From positions 1 through 64,000 of the forward strand of contig JANLPV010000145.1 of NCBI GenBank assembly GCA_031367435.1: a stretch of 64,000 bases of DNA, written 5' to 3'. Of the stretch, positions 1 through 8,378 are shown one piece after another. The stretch comes from WLMZ01 sp031367435. Its GTDB lineage: Bacteria; Actinomycetota; Acidimicrobiia; Acidimicrobiales; Ilumatobacteraceae. A model generated the notes under the pieces. That model did not search any database, was not told the origin of the DNA, and worked only from the letters and a program-made list of their open reading frames with translations. The translations under genes were made by a program, and so were the position numbers. The stretch's first letter is position 1. Each line of letters begins with the position of its first letter.

Positions 1-53
1 AGCACCGCGAGCACGCTTACAAACCCTATTATTTCAACGAATTTGCGACGCAT
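1..53 (-). CDS. N-terminal fragment of a probable exported protein
   Basis: Only the first 17 codons lie in the window, starting at an ATG at 53-51 and running off the left edge. The visible residues are two arginines and a lysine followed by a hydrophobic run (FVEIIGFVSVLAV), which looks like the start of a signal peptide or membrane anchor. A GAGGGGG purine run about 6 nt upstream is a good ribosome binding site. It follows the thiolase gene by about 50 bp on the same strand. Function cannot be told from this fragment. Confidence 0.55.
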   Translation of the reverse strand, partial: MRRKFVEIIGFVSVLAV

Positions 54-104
54 ATCAGTGCCCCCTCGGATTGTTTCTTTGATCAGTGCTCAGTCGACGA
101 CTGT

Positions 105-1334
105 TTAGATGCGCTCGATGATGGTGGCGGTACCCATGCCGCCACCCGTACACATCGTGACGAGGCCCGTTGACAGATCGCGGCGCTCGAGTTCATCGAG
201 CAATGTGCCAATCAACATTGCTCCGGTGGCACCGATTGGATGCCCGAGGGCCATCGCGCCGCCATTGACGTTGACCTTGTCCCAGCTGACGCCGGTGTCG
301 CGAAGGAACTTCAGCACGACAGCAGCGAAGGCCTCGTTGACCTCGAACAGGTCGATGTCGGCAAAGGTCATGCCCGCCTTTTGCACGCAACGCTCGGCGG
401 CTGGCCCGGGAGCGGTGAGCATGATCACTGGATCGGTTCCGGCGACAGCCGTCATGATGATGCGCGCTCGCGGCGTCATGCCGTGTGCGTTGGCGTAATC
501 GGGAGACATCACGAGCACAGCGGCTGCGCCGTCGACAACGCCTGACGAGTTGCCCGCGTGATGTACGTGCCTGATCGTGCCGACTTCGGGGTAGGCAAGC
601 AATGCGGTTTGATCAAGGCTGAGCTCTTGCCCCTTAGGTATGTAGGCGCCCATGCCTTCGAAGCTGGGGCTGAGTTTGGCGAGGTCGTCGAGGGTGGTGC
701 CAGGGCGAGGAAACTCGTCGTGATCAAGGGCGAGCGTGCCGTCATCGTGGAAGATCGGAACCAACGAACGCTCGAAACGTCCCTCGGAAATCGCGGCATG
801 TGCGCGGGTCTGACTCTCGACGCCGAGTTGGTCGCACTCCTGTCGGGTGAAGCCCTCGACCGAGGCGATGAGGTCGGCGGAGATGCCCTGCGCGACCATC
901 GCGTACTGCTCACGGAGGTGCGCGTTGTTGGCCGTGAAGCCATCGACATGCATTGGCGCTGGGCGTGACATCGACTCGACGCCACCGCCCACCACCATGT
1001 CCTGGAAGCCGGACAGAATGCCCATCGCGGCAAAGTTCACCGCTTGCTGGCCCGAGCCGCAGAAGCGGTTCAACGTGACGCCAGGGGCATCGAGTGACCA
1101 ACCTGCGTCGAGCGCGGCCATGCGCGCGATATCCATTGCGTGGTCGCCGCTGCCGGCCCCGCAACCCATGACGACGTCGTCAACCTCTGCGGTGTCGAAG
1201 CCATTGCGATCCTGTAAGGCGTTGAGCACCTGGGCGAGGATTCGTTGCGGATGCACATTGTGCAGTGAGCCGGTTTCCTTGCCCTTGCCGCGCGGCGAGC
1301 GCACAGCATCGATGATCCAGGCTTCACGGGTCAT
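105..1334 (-). CDS. Acetyl-CoA C-acyltransferase (thiolase)
   Basis: 409 residues, the usual thiolase length. The nucleophilic cysteine lies in the NRFCGSGQQA motif near residue 90, and the C-terminal half carries NEAFA, the GGAMALGHPIGATGA block and CTGGGMG, which supply the oxyanion-hole histidine and the second active-site cysteine. Thiolases either condense two acyl-CoA molecules or cleave 3-ketoacyl-CoA, so the role could be beta-oxidation or acetoacetyl-CoA metabolism. It lies about 70 bp downstream of a small GNAT gene on the same strand and divergent from an LLM oxidoreductase. The exact substrate is not evident. Confidence 0.92.
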   Translation of the reverse strand: MTREAWIIDAVRSPRGKGKETGSLHNVHPQRILAQVLNALQDRNGFDTAEVDDVVMGCGAGSGDHAMDIARMAALDAGWSLDAPGVTLNRFCGSGQQAVNFAAMGILSGFQDMVVGGGVESMSRPAPMHVDGFTANNAHLREQYAMVAQGISADLIASVEGFTRQECDQLGVESQTRAHAAISEGRFERSLVPIFHDDGTLALDHDEFPRPGTTLDDLAKLSPSFEGMGAYIPKGQELSLDQTALLAYPEVGTIRHVHHAGNSSGVVDGAAAVLVMSPDYANAHGMTPRARIIMTAVAGTDPVIMLTAPGPAAERCVQKAGMTFADIDLFEVNEAFAAVVLKFLRDTGVSWDKVNVNGGAMALGHPIGATGAMLIGTLLDELERRDLSTGLVTMCTGGGMGTATIIERI

Positions 1335-1403
1335 GGTGTTCTCATTTCATTCTTGAACGAATTCGACGAGCACGAACGCTAGAGCACCGCGCCGCGCGGG
1401 CTC

Positions 1404-1688
1404 TCAACGGACAGCGACGAGGTCGGTGTACTCGGGGTGGTCGGTGATGAACTCGGCGACGTACCAACACTGCGGTACCACCGTGCGACCAGCAGCACGC
1501 ACGTCGTCGAGGGCGCGCTGCACGAGCATTGCGCCGAGGCTCCGCCCGCGCATCGACGGATCGACCAACGTATGTGGCAACACCACGACGTCACCCTCGA
1601 CGCGATAGTCAGCAATGCCACTGAGGCGGCCGTCGACGCGAACCTCGTAGCGTTGCTGTTCGGTGTTGTCGATCAGTTCGATAGCCAT
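1404..1688 (-). CDS. Small GNAT-type N-acetyltransferase (YidJ/GTLF3B-like)
   Basis: 94 residues. The order is a short beta meander (YEVRVDGRLSGIADY), a VVVLPHTLVDPSMRGRSLG segment and a final helix with CWYVAEFITDHPEY. This is the arrangement of the one-domain YidJ-like acetyltransferase family, in which RGRSLG is the acetyl-CoA pyrophosphate loop. Members are small soluble proteins of mostly unknown substrate. It is the first gene of a minus-strand pair with the thiolase and lies head-to-head with the LLM gene. Confidence 0.75.
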   Translation of the reverse strand: MAIELIDNTEQQRYEVRVDGRLSGIADYRVEGDVVVLPHTLVDPSMRGRSLGAMLVQRALDDVRAAGRTVVPQCWYVAEFITDHPEYTDLVAVR

Positions 1689-1769
1689 AGTGAGACCTCG
1701 CGGTGATACATCTTTGGGGCGAATCGAACTGTGCGGTTCGTTGGTCGTTCAATGTACCCGGAGGTCGTC

Positions 1770-3014
1770 ATGCGGTTCGGCGTGTTCTACGAGCATCAAC
1801 TGCCGCGACCGTGGCTCGATGGCGACGAGGAACAACTGTTTCATGATGCGCTCGAGCAGGTGGCCTTGGCCGACCGCCTCGGGTTCGATAACGCCTGGGT
1901 AGTTGAGCATCACTTCCTTGAGGAGTACTCGCATTCGTCGGCACCCGAGGTGTTCTTGGCTGCGGCTGCCGCACGCACTGAACGCATCCGCCTGGGGCAC
2001 GGCATCCGCCACACGCCACCCGGCTACAACCACCCGGCGCGCACCGCAGAAGTTGTCTCGACCCTCGATCTGATTTCGCACGGGCGGATGGAGTTCGGTA
2101 TCGGTGAAGGTGCAACGCGTCTCGAACTCGGTGGGTTCGGTATTCCTGCCAAGGAGAAGCGCGCGATGAGCCTGGAAGCCGGTGAGCAGATCGCGAACAT
2201 GATGACGATGTCGCCGTATCCGGGTTATGACGGCCGGTCGTTTTCGATGCCGTGTCGCAACGTGGTTCCCAAGCCGGTGCAAAAGCCTCACCCTCCGATG
2301 TGGATCGCGTGCACGAATCGTTCAACTATTGAGGTTGCCGCCCGCGCTGGTCTCGGTGCTCTGGCGTTTTCATTCGTTGACCCCGACGAAGCCGAGCATT
2401 GGGTGAACACCTATTACGACATCATCCGCAGCGAGGAGTGCGTTCCGATCGGTCACACCGTGAACGCGAACATTGCACTCGTCACAAGCTTCTCGATGCA
2501 TCACGATCGCGGCCAGGCGATCCGTAACGGACTGGAGGGCTTTGAGTTCTTTCGCTACGCGATCAACGCCCTCGTGGCCCATGATGCAGTTCCCGGTCAC
2601 AGCACGCTGTGGGCCGACTTCCAAGCGCAACGCGGTGATGTCACAGACAACGTTGTGGCTGCGGCGATGGCGCAGGGCGACGACTACGCCAGTGCAATCG
2701 GCACTCCCGACGATGCAAAACGACACCTGCGCAAAATGCAGGCTGCCGGGGTCGATCAGGTGATCTTCATACAGCAGGCGGGCCAGAACAAACACGCCAA
2801 CATCTGCGCCTCGTTAGAGATGTTCGCCGCTGAAGTGATGGAGGAATTTCACGACGGTGAGTTCGAACGTGAGCGCCGCAAGGCCGAGCAGTTGGCACCG
2901 TTTATCGAGGCTGCACTGGCGCGCAAGATGCGAATGCAACCGCTGGCCCAAGCGGACGTACCCGTTGTGCGAGCATCGGTGGCCAAGGCCATCGTGCCGT
3001 CGGATGGCGTGTAG
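1770..3014 (+). CDS. LLM class flavin-dependent oxidoreductase
   Basis: 414 residues from the ATG at 1770. An earlier in-frame ATG exists at 1731, but GGAGG at 1760-1764 is spaced correctly only for 1770, and the protein then begins with the family-typical MRFGVFYEHQLPRP strand. It has the luciferase-like TIM-barrel pattern: an early E-H-H motif (WVVEHHFLEEYSHSSAPEV) and the RIRLGHGIRHTPPGYNHPARTAE segment. Such enzymes are FMN- or F420-dependent monooxygenases or reductases, and the substrate is unknown. It is followed 30 bp later by an SDR gene, probably co-transcribed. Confidence 0.88.
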   Translation: MRFGVFYEHQLPRPWLDGDEEQLFHDALEQVALADRLGFDNAWVVEHHFLEEYSHSSAPEVFLAAAAARTERIRLGHGIRHTPPGYNHPARTAEVVSTLDLISHGRMEFGIGEGATRLELGGFGIPAKEKRAMSLEAGEQIANMMTMSPYPGYDGRSFSMPCRNVVPKPVQKPHPPMWIACTNRSTIEVAARAGLGALAFSFVDPDEAEHWVNTYYDIIRSEECVPIGHTVNANIALVTSFSMHHDRGQAIRNGLEGFEFFRYAINALVAHDAVPGHSTLWADFQAQRGDVTDNVVAAAMAQGDDYASAIGTPDDAKRHLRKMQAAGVDQVIFIQQAGQNKHANICASLEMFAAEVMEEFHDGEFERERRKAEQLAPFIEAALARKMRMQPLAQADVPVVRASVAKAIVPSDGV

Positions 3015-3044
3015 CCACGCCTGACCGCGTCGTAAGGAGCACAC

Positions 3045-3842
3045 ATGCAGAACCTCACTGGAAAAGTCGCAGTCATCACCGGGGGAGCGTCGGGCATCGG
3101 TCGCGCGATGGCAACGCGCTTCGTCGCGGATGGCATGACCGTTGTGATCGCCGATATTGAACAGGTGCCACTCGACGCGACTGCCGACGAGCTTGGTGTT
3201 ACCGGCATCTGCACTGACGTCACCAAGGCCGACAGCGTCGAGGCGTTGGCGGCAACGGTGATGGAGCGATTCGGTGCGGTGCATCTGCTCTGCAACAACG
3301 CCGGCGTCGGCGGGGGCGGCGCGATCTCCGGGCTGTCGCTCGCCGACTGGCGATGGGTGATCGATGTGAACCTGTGGGGAGTCGTGCACGGGTTGCACTT
3401 CTTCTTACCGCACCTGCTGGCCAATGCCGACGGCGGCCACATTGTGAATACGGCCTCGATGGCTGGCCTCACAGCCTGGCCGGGCATTGGGCCGTACAAC
3501 GCAACAAAATACGCGGTCGTCGGAATCAGCGAGACCCTCGCGATTGAGCTGCAGTCAACCTCAGTCGGTGTAAGCGTGCTGTGCCCGGGTCTGGTGAATA
3601 CGAATATTTTCACCAGCCAGCGCAACAGACCAGAAGAGCTTCGTAACGACGAACCGAATCTCGCCGCGAGGGTCACCAATGAACAGATGCTGCGCGAATT
3701 GGCGATCGACCCCGCGAAGGTTGCCGACCTCGTTGCGACAGCGGTGATGACCAATCAGTTCTGGATTCTCACCCATCCTGAAATGGTGCAGACCGTCGAC
3801 GAACGCCATCAACGCATCACGAACGCAGCTCGCTTGTTGTAA
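3045..3842 (+). CDS. SDR family NAD(P)-dependent oxidoreductase
   Basis: 265 residues with a strong AAGGAG site just upstream of the ATG. Classical SDR signature: TGGASGIG cofactor loop near residue 13, the NNAGVG strand, a catalytic serine in NTASMAG, and the YNATK Tyr-Lys dyad. The C-terminal third (CPGLVNTNIF) is standard. SDRs reduce carbonyls or oxidise alcohols on small molecules. The tandem position behind an LLM oxidoreductase suggests a shared catabolic pathway, but no substrate can be named. Confidence 0.9.
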   Translation: MQNLTGKVAVITGGASGIGRAMATRFVADGMTVVIADIEQVPLDATADELGVTGICTDVTKADSVEALAATVMERFGAVHLLCNNAGVGGGGAISGLSLADWRWVIDVNLWGVVHGLHFFLPHLLANADGGHIVNTASMAGLTAWPGIGPYNATKYAVVGISETLAIELQSTSVGVSVLCPGLVNTNIFTSQRNRPEELRNDEPNLAARVTNEQMLRELAIDPAKVADLVATAVMTNQFWILTHPEMVQTVDERHQRITNAARLL

Positions 3843-3860
3843 CCGCTCGGGTGCGGTTAC
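3839..3860. terminator. Hairpin between convergent genes
   Basis: Perfect 8-bp stem (GTAACCGC / GCGGTTAC) with a 6-nt loop, placed exactly between the converging stop codons of the SDR and the methyltransferase, and overlapping both ends. There is no strong T-tract, so it may work as a bidirectional hairpin without the classical U-run. Function is inferred from position. Confidence 0.5.
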
Positions 3861-4681
3861 AGCGCGGTCTTGCGATACGTGCTGATCCGAACATCGACCT
3901 CGACCATGAAGTCTGTGGCAGCAATGGCAGCTCGGCGCTCGGGAACAGTGCTCCACCAGAACGGGGTCATCTCAAGCAGGGCAAGCCGCAACGTTGGGTC
4001 GTCAAGCTGCACCTCGAAGTTCACAGTTGCGACCGCGTCTGGCGTTGGCTCGCCGTCATCGGCCGCGAGCCCGGTCGCATCGGCGCGGTCGACGTGTTCG
4101 CGTGGATCGTCATAGATCATTGCCTTGAGTGCCGCAAGATGGCGTGGGCCGGGTGTCACGACGACCGCGACGCCGCCGAGCACGAGCACGCGTTCCATCT
4201 CATCGAAGTCGCGGGGTGAGAACACGTTGAGGATCGCGTCGAAGGAGTCATCGGCGAAGGGCAGGGAGTAGCTCGAAGCGATGGCGTAGTGATGCGTGGT
4301 GTGCCGGCGCGACGCGAGGCGGATCGCGGGTTTGGAGATGTCGATGCCCCATCCCGTAGCGCCGCTCACGGCCGTTGCCCTCGCGAGATAGCTGCCCTCA
4401 CCGCAGCCCGCGTCGATGATGTTCGTTGGTGCAGACCGCGAGGCGGTGGTGGCGACCGCGTCGATGATTGGGTGGTACAACCCGGCGTCGAACACGAGCC
4501 GACGGGAGCGAACCATGGAGTCGTCGTCGCCAGCTGGTCGTCCCTTGAGTCGGCCTCCAGGAACAAGGTTGACGTACCCCTCCTTTGCGCGATCGAAGTG
4601 GTGGCCGGAGTCGCACCAGTAGTTGTGCCGCTCCTCGTGCAGCGGCCCGCGACAATGCGGGCACCGAAAAGAAGGAGTCAC
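3857..4681 (-). CDS. 23S rRNA (guanine-N1)-methyltransferase, RlmA/TlrB-like
   Basis: 274 residues from the GTG at 4681. The N-terminus carries a zinc site (C7, C10, C23, H27; CPHC ... CDSGHHFD), followed by the EGYVNLVP signature of the RlmA family. The SAM-binding domain has IDAGCGEGSYL and then GIDISKPAI. RlmA proteins methylate a guanine in 23S rRNA helix 35, and in Gram-positives the RlmA-II branch (TlrB) can give tylosin resistance. The length matches E. coli RlmA (269 aa). The reading frame stays open upstream, and an alternative ATG at 4792 would overlap the divergent lipoprotein start. I prefer 4681 because homology begins there. Confidence 0.82.
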   Translation of the reverse strand: MTPSFRCPHCRGPLHEERHNYWCDSGHHFDRAKEGYVNLVPGGRLKGRPAGDDDSMVRSRRLVFDAGLYHPIIDAVATTASRSAPTNIIDAGCGEGSYLARATAVSGATGWGIDISKPAIRLASRRHTTHHYAIASSYSLPFADDSFDAILNVFSPRDFDEMERVLVLGGVAVVVTPGPRHLAALKAMIYDDPREHVDRADATGLAADDGEPTPDAVATVNFEVQLDDPTLRLALLEMTPFWWSTVPERRAAIAATDFMVEVDVRISTYRKTAL

Positions 4682-4790
4682 AAGTGCGTCGCGTCGATCG
4701 CCGTCATTGTGAGCGACGCTACCTGCAACGACTTGGCGCGTGGCGCTATCGACTTCGTCAGGCGCGGCGCTGGTGAAATAGGGTGCTGGC

Positions 4791-5477
4791 ATGCGCGCGG
4801 GGACGGTTGCAGTTATGGCTACGGCATTGTTGCTCAGCGCGTGCGGCAGCGCCACGCCGGCGACCGTGGTGCGATCCGCCGATGATGTGCAGGTGATGAG
4901 CCCGGCGCAGGTCAAGACGATTCGCGACAGCATGGCACCGCTCACCACCACACCGCCGTCGCTCTCGCCGGGAGACACTACAGCGGGCGTCGCTACAGGC
5001 GGCACGGTGCCGGGCACCGCAGTCGGTGACACCGTGCCGCTGAACAAAGACGATCGTCCGCCAGAACTGCGCCTCTTCGAAGCGTACGGCAGGTTCAAGA
5101 GTTGTATCGAAGACGCTGGATACACGATCCAGGGCAACTTGCAGGATCCGAAGAATCCGGCATACAAGGACCCTGAGTACGTCAAGGTCGTCACGACGTG
5201 CGCGGCGCGTACCGGCATCGTGCAGATTCTGCAGGAGATGCAAACCACGCGCGCGAACCTCACCCCACCAGAGGTGGAGGTGCGCAACAAGGCCTTCAAG
5301 TTACTTGAGAAATGTTTGAAGGCTCGCGGCTGGAAGATCGAGTCCACCACCGACAAGATCGGCCTGATCAACCCCTCGGTGTTCCAAGGGCCAGACGGCA
5401 CGTTGAACGAGCGCGATATCAATCAATGTGTCACCGAGACCGGAATTGGTAAGGCGGCGAGTGGAAATGGCGGGTAG
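4791..5477 (+). CDS. Putative lipoprotein, first gene of an export operon
   Basis: 228 residues with a lipoprotein signal peptide: MRAG then a hydrophobic stretch ending LLLSAC, so the lipidated cysteine is about residue 18. A low-complexity Thr/Pro/Gly linker follows to about residue 80. The folded part has spaced cysteines (FKSCIEDAGY, VTTCAAR, LEKCLKARGW, NQCVTETG) suggesting two disulfides. Its stop overlaps the start of the adaptor gene, and the next three genes form an ABC exporter, so it probably works with that complex at the outer face of the membrane. The family has no function that I recognise. Confidence 0.75.
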   Translation: MRAGTVAVMATALLLSACGSATPATVVRSADDVQVMSPAQVKTIRDSMAPLTTTPPSLSPGDTTAGVATGGTVPGTAVGDTVPLNKDDRPPELRLFEAYGRFKSCIEDAGYTIQGNLQDPKNPAYKDPEYVKVVTTCAARTGIVQILQEMQTTRANLTPPEVEVRNKAFKLLEKCLKARGWKIESTTDKIGLINPSVFQGPDGTLNERDINQCVTETGIGKAASGNGG

Positions 5478-7659
5478 TCGTAGCATTGGCGCAGGGAAAC
5501 GAGTGGGTCTCGGTCTCGGCGTCGTAGCGGTCCTCGCGGGGGTCTTCGTCATCGGTCGTTCCACCATTGATCAGACTCCAAAGCGCGGTTTGGTCATCAA
5601 GCCCCAGCCGGTCACTCGGCGCACGCTCAGCGACATTCTCACGGTCAACGGAGTCGTGCAGCGTGACGAGACCCAACGCATCAACTCGTCGGTTGATGGC
5701 AAGGTCAGTTCGCTGTCCGTGAAAGACGGCGACACGATCAACACGGGCGACCCGGTGTTCTCGCTTGATGGCCGCATGGCCTATGCCGTCAAGGGTGACT
5801 TCGCCTTTTATCGCAAACTCGACGTCGGCAGTGTGGGGCCTGACGTGCTGCAACTTGAGCGCGAACTCTCTAGTGGGGGCTACGCGATCGCACAGGTGGA
5901 CAATCTGTACACCGAGGAAACGCGTGCCGCTCTGACCAAGTGGCAAAACGATCGCGGATATCCCGGTGCCACACCCGGACCAGATCAGACCGTGACCGTC
6001 AGTCTCGGTCAGAACAGCGCCGGTTACAAAGTGGGTAAGGCAAATACAGTCGCGTTCACGATCCTGCCCTCCGCACCTCCGGTTTCAACCACGTCAGCTC
6101 CGGGCGTTTCGCGCAGTCAGCACGCACCGAAAGTGGTCACCAAACCAACCATCAACGTCAGTGCGAGTTCGAGCACGGCCAACGAGGGTGGCCAATTCAG
6201 CATCACATTTACCGCCGACGTCGCGCCGGCACAGGATCTCAGCGTTGGGCTCACCATCGGCGGCAGCGCAACCGGCGGCACCGATGCGGCCAATGGTGAT
6301 GACTACACAACGATCAAGGGCAACTTCGTGTTTCCCGCGGGGCAGACCTCGGTGACAATACCGGCCGTGCAGGTGTTCAAGGATCAAGTGATCGAGAGCG
6401 CCGAGGACATCACCGTGACACTCACCGTGCAGTTCGGCAACGACCCCAACTACATCGTCGGCCCGACCAATCAGGCAAGTGTCACGATTCCTGCCAACGG
6501 CAGCGATCTGGTACCGGTACTCACCGTCGTGGCCGATACCTCGTTGATCGACGAGGGCAAGCAGGTCACCTTCACGGTCCAATCCACGGTCGAGTCCAAC
6601 GAGGATCAGACCTTCACCCTTGCGTTTGGCGGCGATGCGCAGCCGGGCCCTGACTACGTGGAACTCGACAAGAAGAACTTCAAGATCACGGCCGGCAACC
6701 GCTCCACTGATCTGAAGGTGCAGATCCGAAACGACAGCCAGGTCGAGACCGACGAAACGTTGTCGGTTTCTGTACTCCTCGACCCGCAGGGAGATCCCGC
6801 GCATCCTCCGTATCTGGTGGGCGATCCTTCGTCGGTGTCGGTAACCATCACCAGCAACGATTTGCCGCAGATGCGTCTACTGGGTGGCGGATCGGTGCGC
6901 CGCGGGGGCAAGGGCGCCTTCCAGATCGTCTCCGATGCACCGGTCACCGCAGATACCTCTATCAACTATCAGGTCGGCGGCACGGCCACGAACGGACGCG
7001 ACTACGAAGTACTGCCCGGCACCGTCATCATGAAGGCGGGCACCTCCAGCGTGTCGATTCCGCTCAAGGTGATCAACGTCGACACCATCTTCCTCCCCAG
7101 CGACATGCTGGTCGCGAAATGGCCGGCGCGAGTTGGCAAGGTGGAAGTCGACGAGGGCGAGTTCGTGCTGCAAGGTGCCGCGGTGTTGAGCCTCACCGAA
7201 CCGGTGTTCACCATCACGATGAAGGTGAGTCCGTCCGATCGGGCGCAGTTGAAGGTGGGCCAGCCGGCCAAGGTCACCCTCAAGGCAGGGGACCAAACGC
7301 TGGAGGGTTCCATCAGTTCGCTCGACGACTCAGCCAAGGTCGGCGATGCGGGTGCCGAGATCTACGAGGGTGTCGTTACGGTCAACGGACAACTCGCCGC
7401 GGTCGACGGAGCATCAGTGTCGATCGATGTCACACTCGCCGAGAAGACAGACGTGTTGGCAGTTCCGGTTGCCGCCGTGTTGCGCTCGGCAGGAGACGAT
7501 GAGGTACGTGTGGTCAACGACCAGGGCACCATTACGAGGGTGCCGGTGACTATTGGGCTGATCGACAACGAATTCGTCGAGATCGTCACCGGACTCAAGG
7601 GGAACGAGTTGGTCGTGGTCGACGTCGACGCGGCCGGTACCCCAGCCGCCAAGGGATGA
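5467..7659 (+). CDS. Membrane-fusion (HlyD/MacA-like) adaptor with PG-binding and Calx-beta domains
   Basis: About 730 residues from ATG 5467 (GTG 5461 is equally possible), overlapping the lipoprotein stop. Order: one N-terminal transmembrane helix (about 13-30); a lipoyl-like half with VDGKVSSLSVKDGDTINTGD (about 70-100); a peptidoglycan_1-like module (about 116-165, VGPDVLQLERELSSGGY); two clear Calx-beta domains (about 227-348 and 349-468) with the DEGKQVTF, GPDYVEL and ETDETLSVSV features; a partial third (about 468-540); then the second lipoyl half and beta-barrel/membrane-proximal domains (to 730). Adaptors of this class dock onto MacB-type permeases. Calx-beta modules, usually calcium-binding or adhesive, are unexpected here. 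The gene overlaps the ATPase gene by ATGA. Confidence 0.82.
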   Translation: MAGSRSIGAGKRVGLGLGVVAVLAGVFVIGRSTIDQTPKRGLVIKPQPVTRRTLSDILTVNGVVQRDETQRINSSVDGKVSSLSVKDGDTINTGDPVFSLDGRMAYAVKGDFAFYRKLDVGSVGPDVLQLERELSSGGYAIAQVDNLYTEETRAALTKWQNDRGYPGATPGPDQTVTVSLGQNSAGYKVGKANTVAFTILPSAPPVSTTSAPGVSRSQHAPKVVTKPTINVSASSSTANEGGQFSITFTADVAPAQDLSVGLTIGGSATGGTDAANGDDYTTIKGNFVFPAGQTSVTIPAVQVFKDQVIESAEDITVTLTVQFGNDPNYIVGPTNQASVTIPANGSDLVPVLTVVADTSLIDEGKQVTFTVQSTVESNEDQTFTLAFGGDAQPGPDYVELDKKNFKITAGNRSTDLKVQIRNDSQVETDETLSVSVLLDPQGDPAHPPYLVGDPSSVSVTITSNDLPQMRLLGGGSVRRGGKGAFQIVSDAPVTADTSINYQVGGTATNGRDYEVLPGTVIMKAGTSSVSIPLKVINVDTIFLPSDMLVAKWPARVGKVEVDEGEFVLQGAAVLSLTEPVFTITMKVSPSDRAQLKVGQPAKVTLKAGDQTLEGSISSLDDSAKVGDAGAEIYEGVVTVNGQLAAVDGASVSIDVTLAEKTDVLAVPVAAVLRSAGDDEVRVVNDQGTITRVPVTIGLIDNEFVEIVTGLKGNELVVVDVDAAGTPAAKG

Positions 7660-8378
7660 CCACCACCGTCGACCAACCGGTGACTGGCGTCGAGCCGTTA
7701 CTCGAGCTCAATATGGTCTCGCGTGTCTACGGCACCGGCGACGCTCAGGTGTACGCGTTGCGTGACGTCAGCCTACGGATCATGCCTGGCGACTTCGTCT
7801 CGATTGTCGGACCGTCCGGGTCGGGAAAGTCAACCATGCTTGGTCTGTTGGGGTGTCTCGACATACCAACCTCGGGCACCATCATCGTCGGCGGCAAAAC
7901 GGTCACTGGTCTGGATGATGCGGACCGTACGGAGGTGCGTGGACGAACCATCGGTTTCGTTTTTCAGCAGTTCCATCTCATCCCGCACCTCGACGCAACG
8001 GCGAATGTTGAAACAGCGCTGCTCTATCGTGGCCTCAACCGAACCGAAAGGCGTCAGCGCGCGATGGACGCTCTTGACAGCGTTGGACTCAGCCGACGTC
8101 ACGACCATCGTCCGGTACAGCTGTCTGGTGGCGAACAACAGCGCGTTGCTCTCGCTCGCGCGCTTGTCACCGAACCGAAGATCTTGCTTGCTGACGAACC
8201 CACCGGCGCGCTCGATTCGCAAAACGCCGCGATTGTGATGGAGTTGCTCACCAACCTGCAGGCCCCCGAACGCGCCGTCGTGATCGTGACTCACGCGACC
8301 GAAGTGGCCGACGCTGCCGCCCGAAAGGTCTCGATGCGCGATGGTCGCATCGTGAGCGATTTGACGAGACTTCGATGA
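7656..8378 (+). CDS. ABC transporter ATP-binding protein (MacB/LolD type)
   Basis: 240 residues with all nucleotide-binding motifs: Walker A GPSGSGKST, Q-loop FQQFHLIPHL, signature LSGGEQQRVALARAL, Walker B ILLADEPTGALD and the switch histidine in VIVTHATE. This composition is typical of the LolD/MacB/FtsE family that powers mechanotransmission or export rather than import. ATGA overlaps at both ends couple it to the adaptor and the permease. Confidence 0.93.
   Translation: MTTTVDQPVTGVEPLLELNMVSRVYGTGDAQVYALRDVSLRIMPGDFVSIVGPSGSGKSTMLGLLGCLDIPTSGTIIVGGKTVTGLDDADRTEVRGRTIGFVFQQFHLIPHLDATANVETALLYRGLNRTERRQRAMDALDSVGLSRRHDHRPVQLSGGEQQRVALARALVTEPKILLADEPTGALDSQNAAIVMELLTNLQAPERAVVIVTHATEVADAAARKVSMRDGRIVSDLTRLR

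Noticed and set aside
4682..5422. Long N-terminal extension of the RlmA-like protein
   Set aside because: It overlaps the divergent lipoprotein gene and has no homology-like sequence; the zinc site starts right after 4681.
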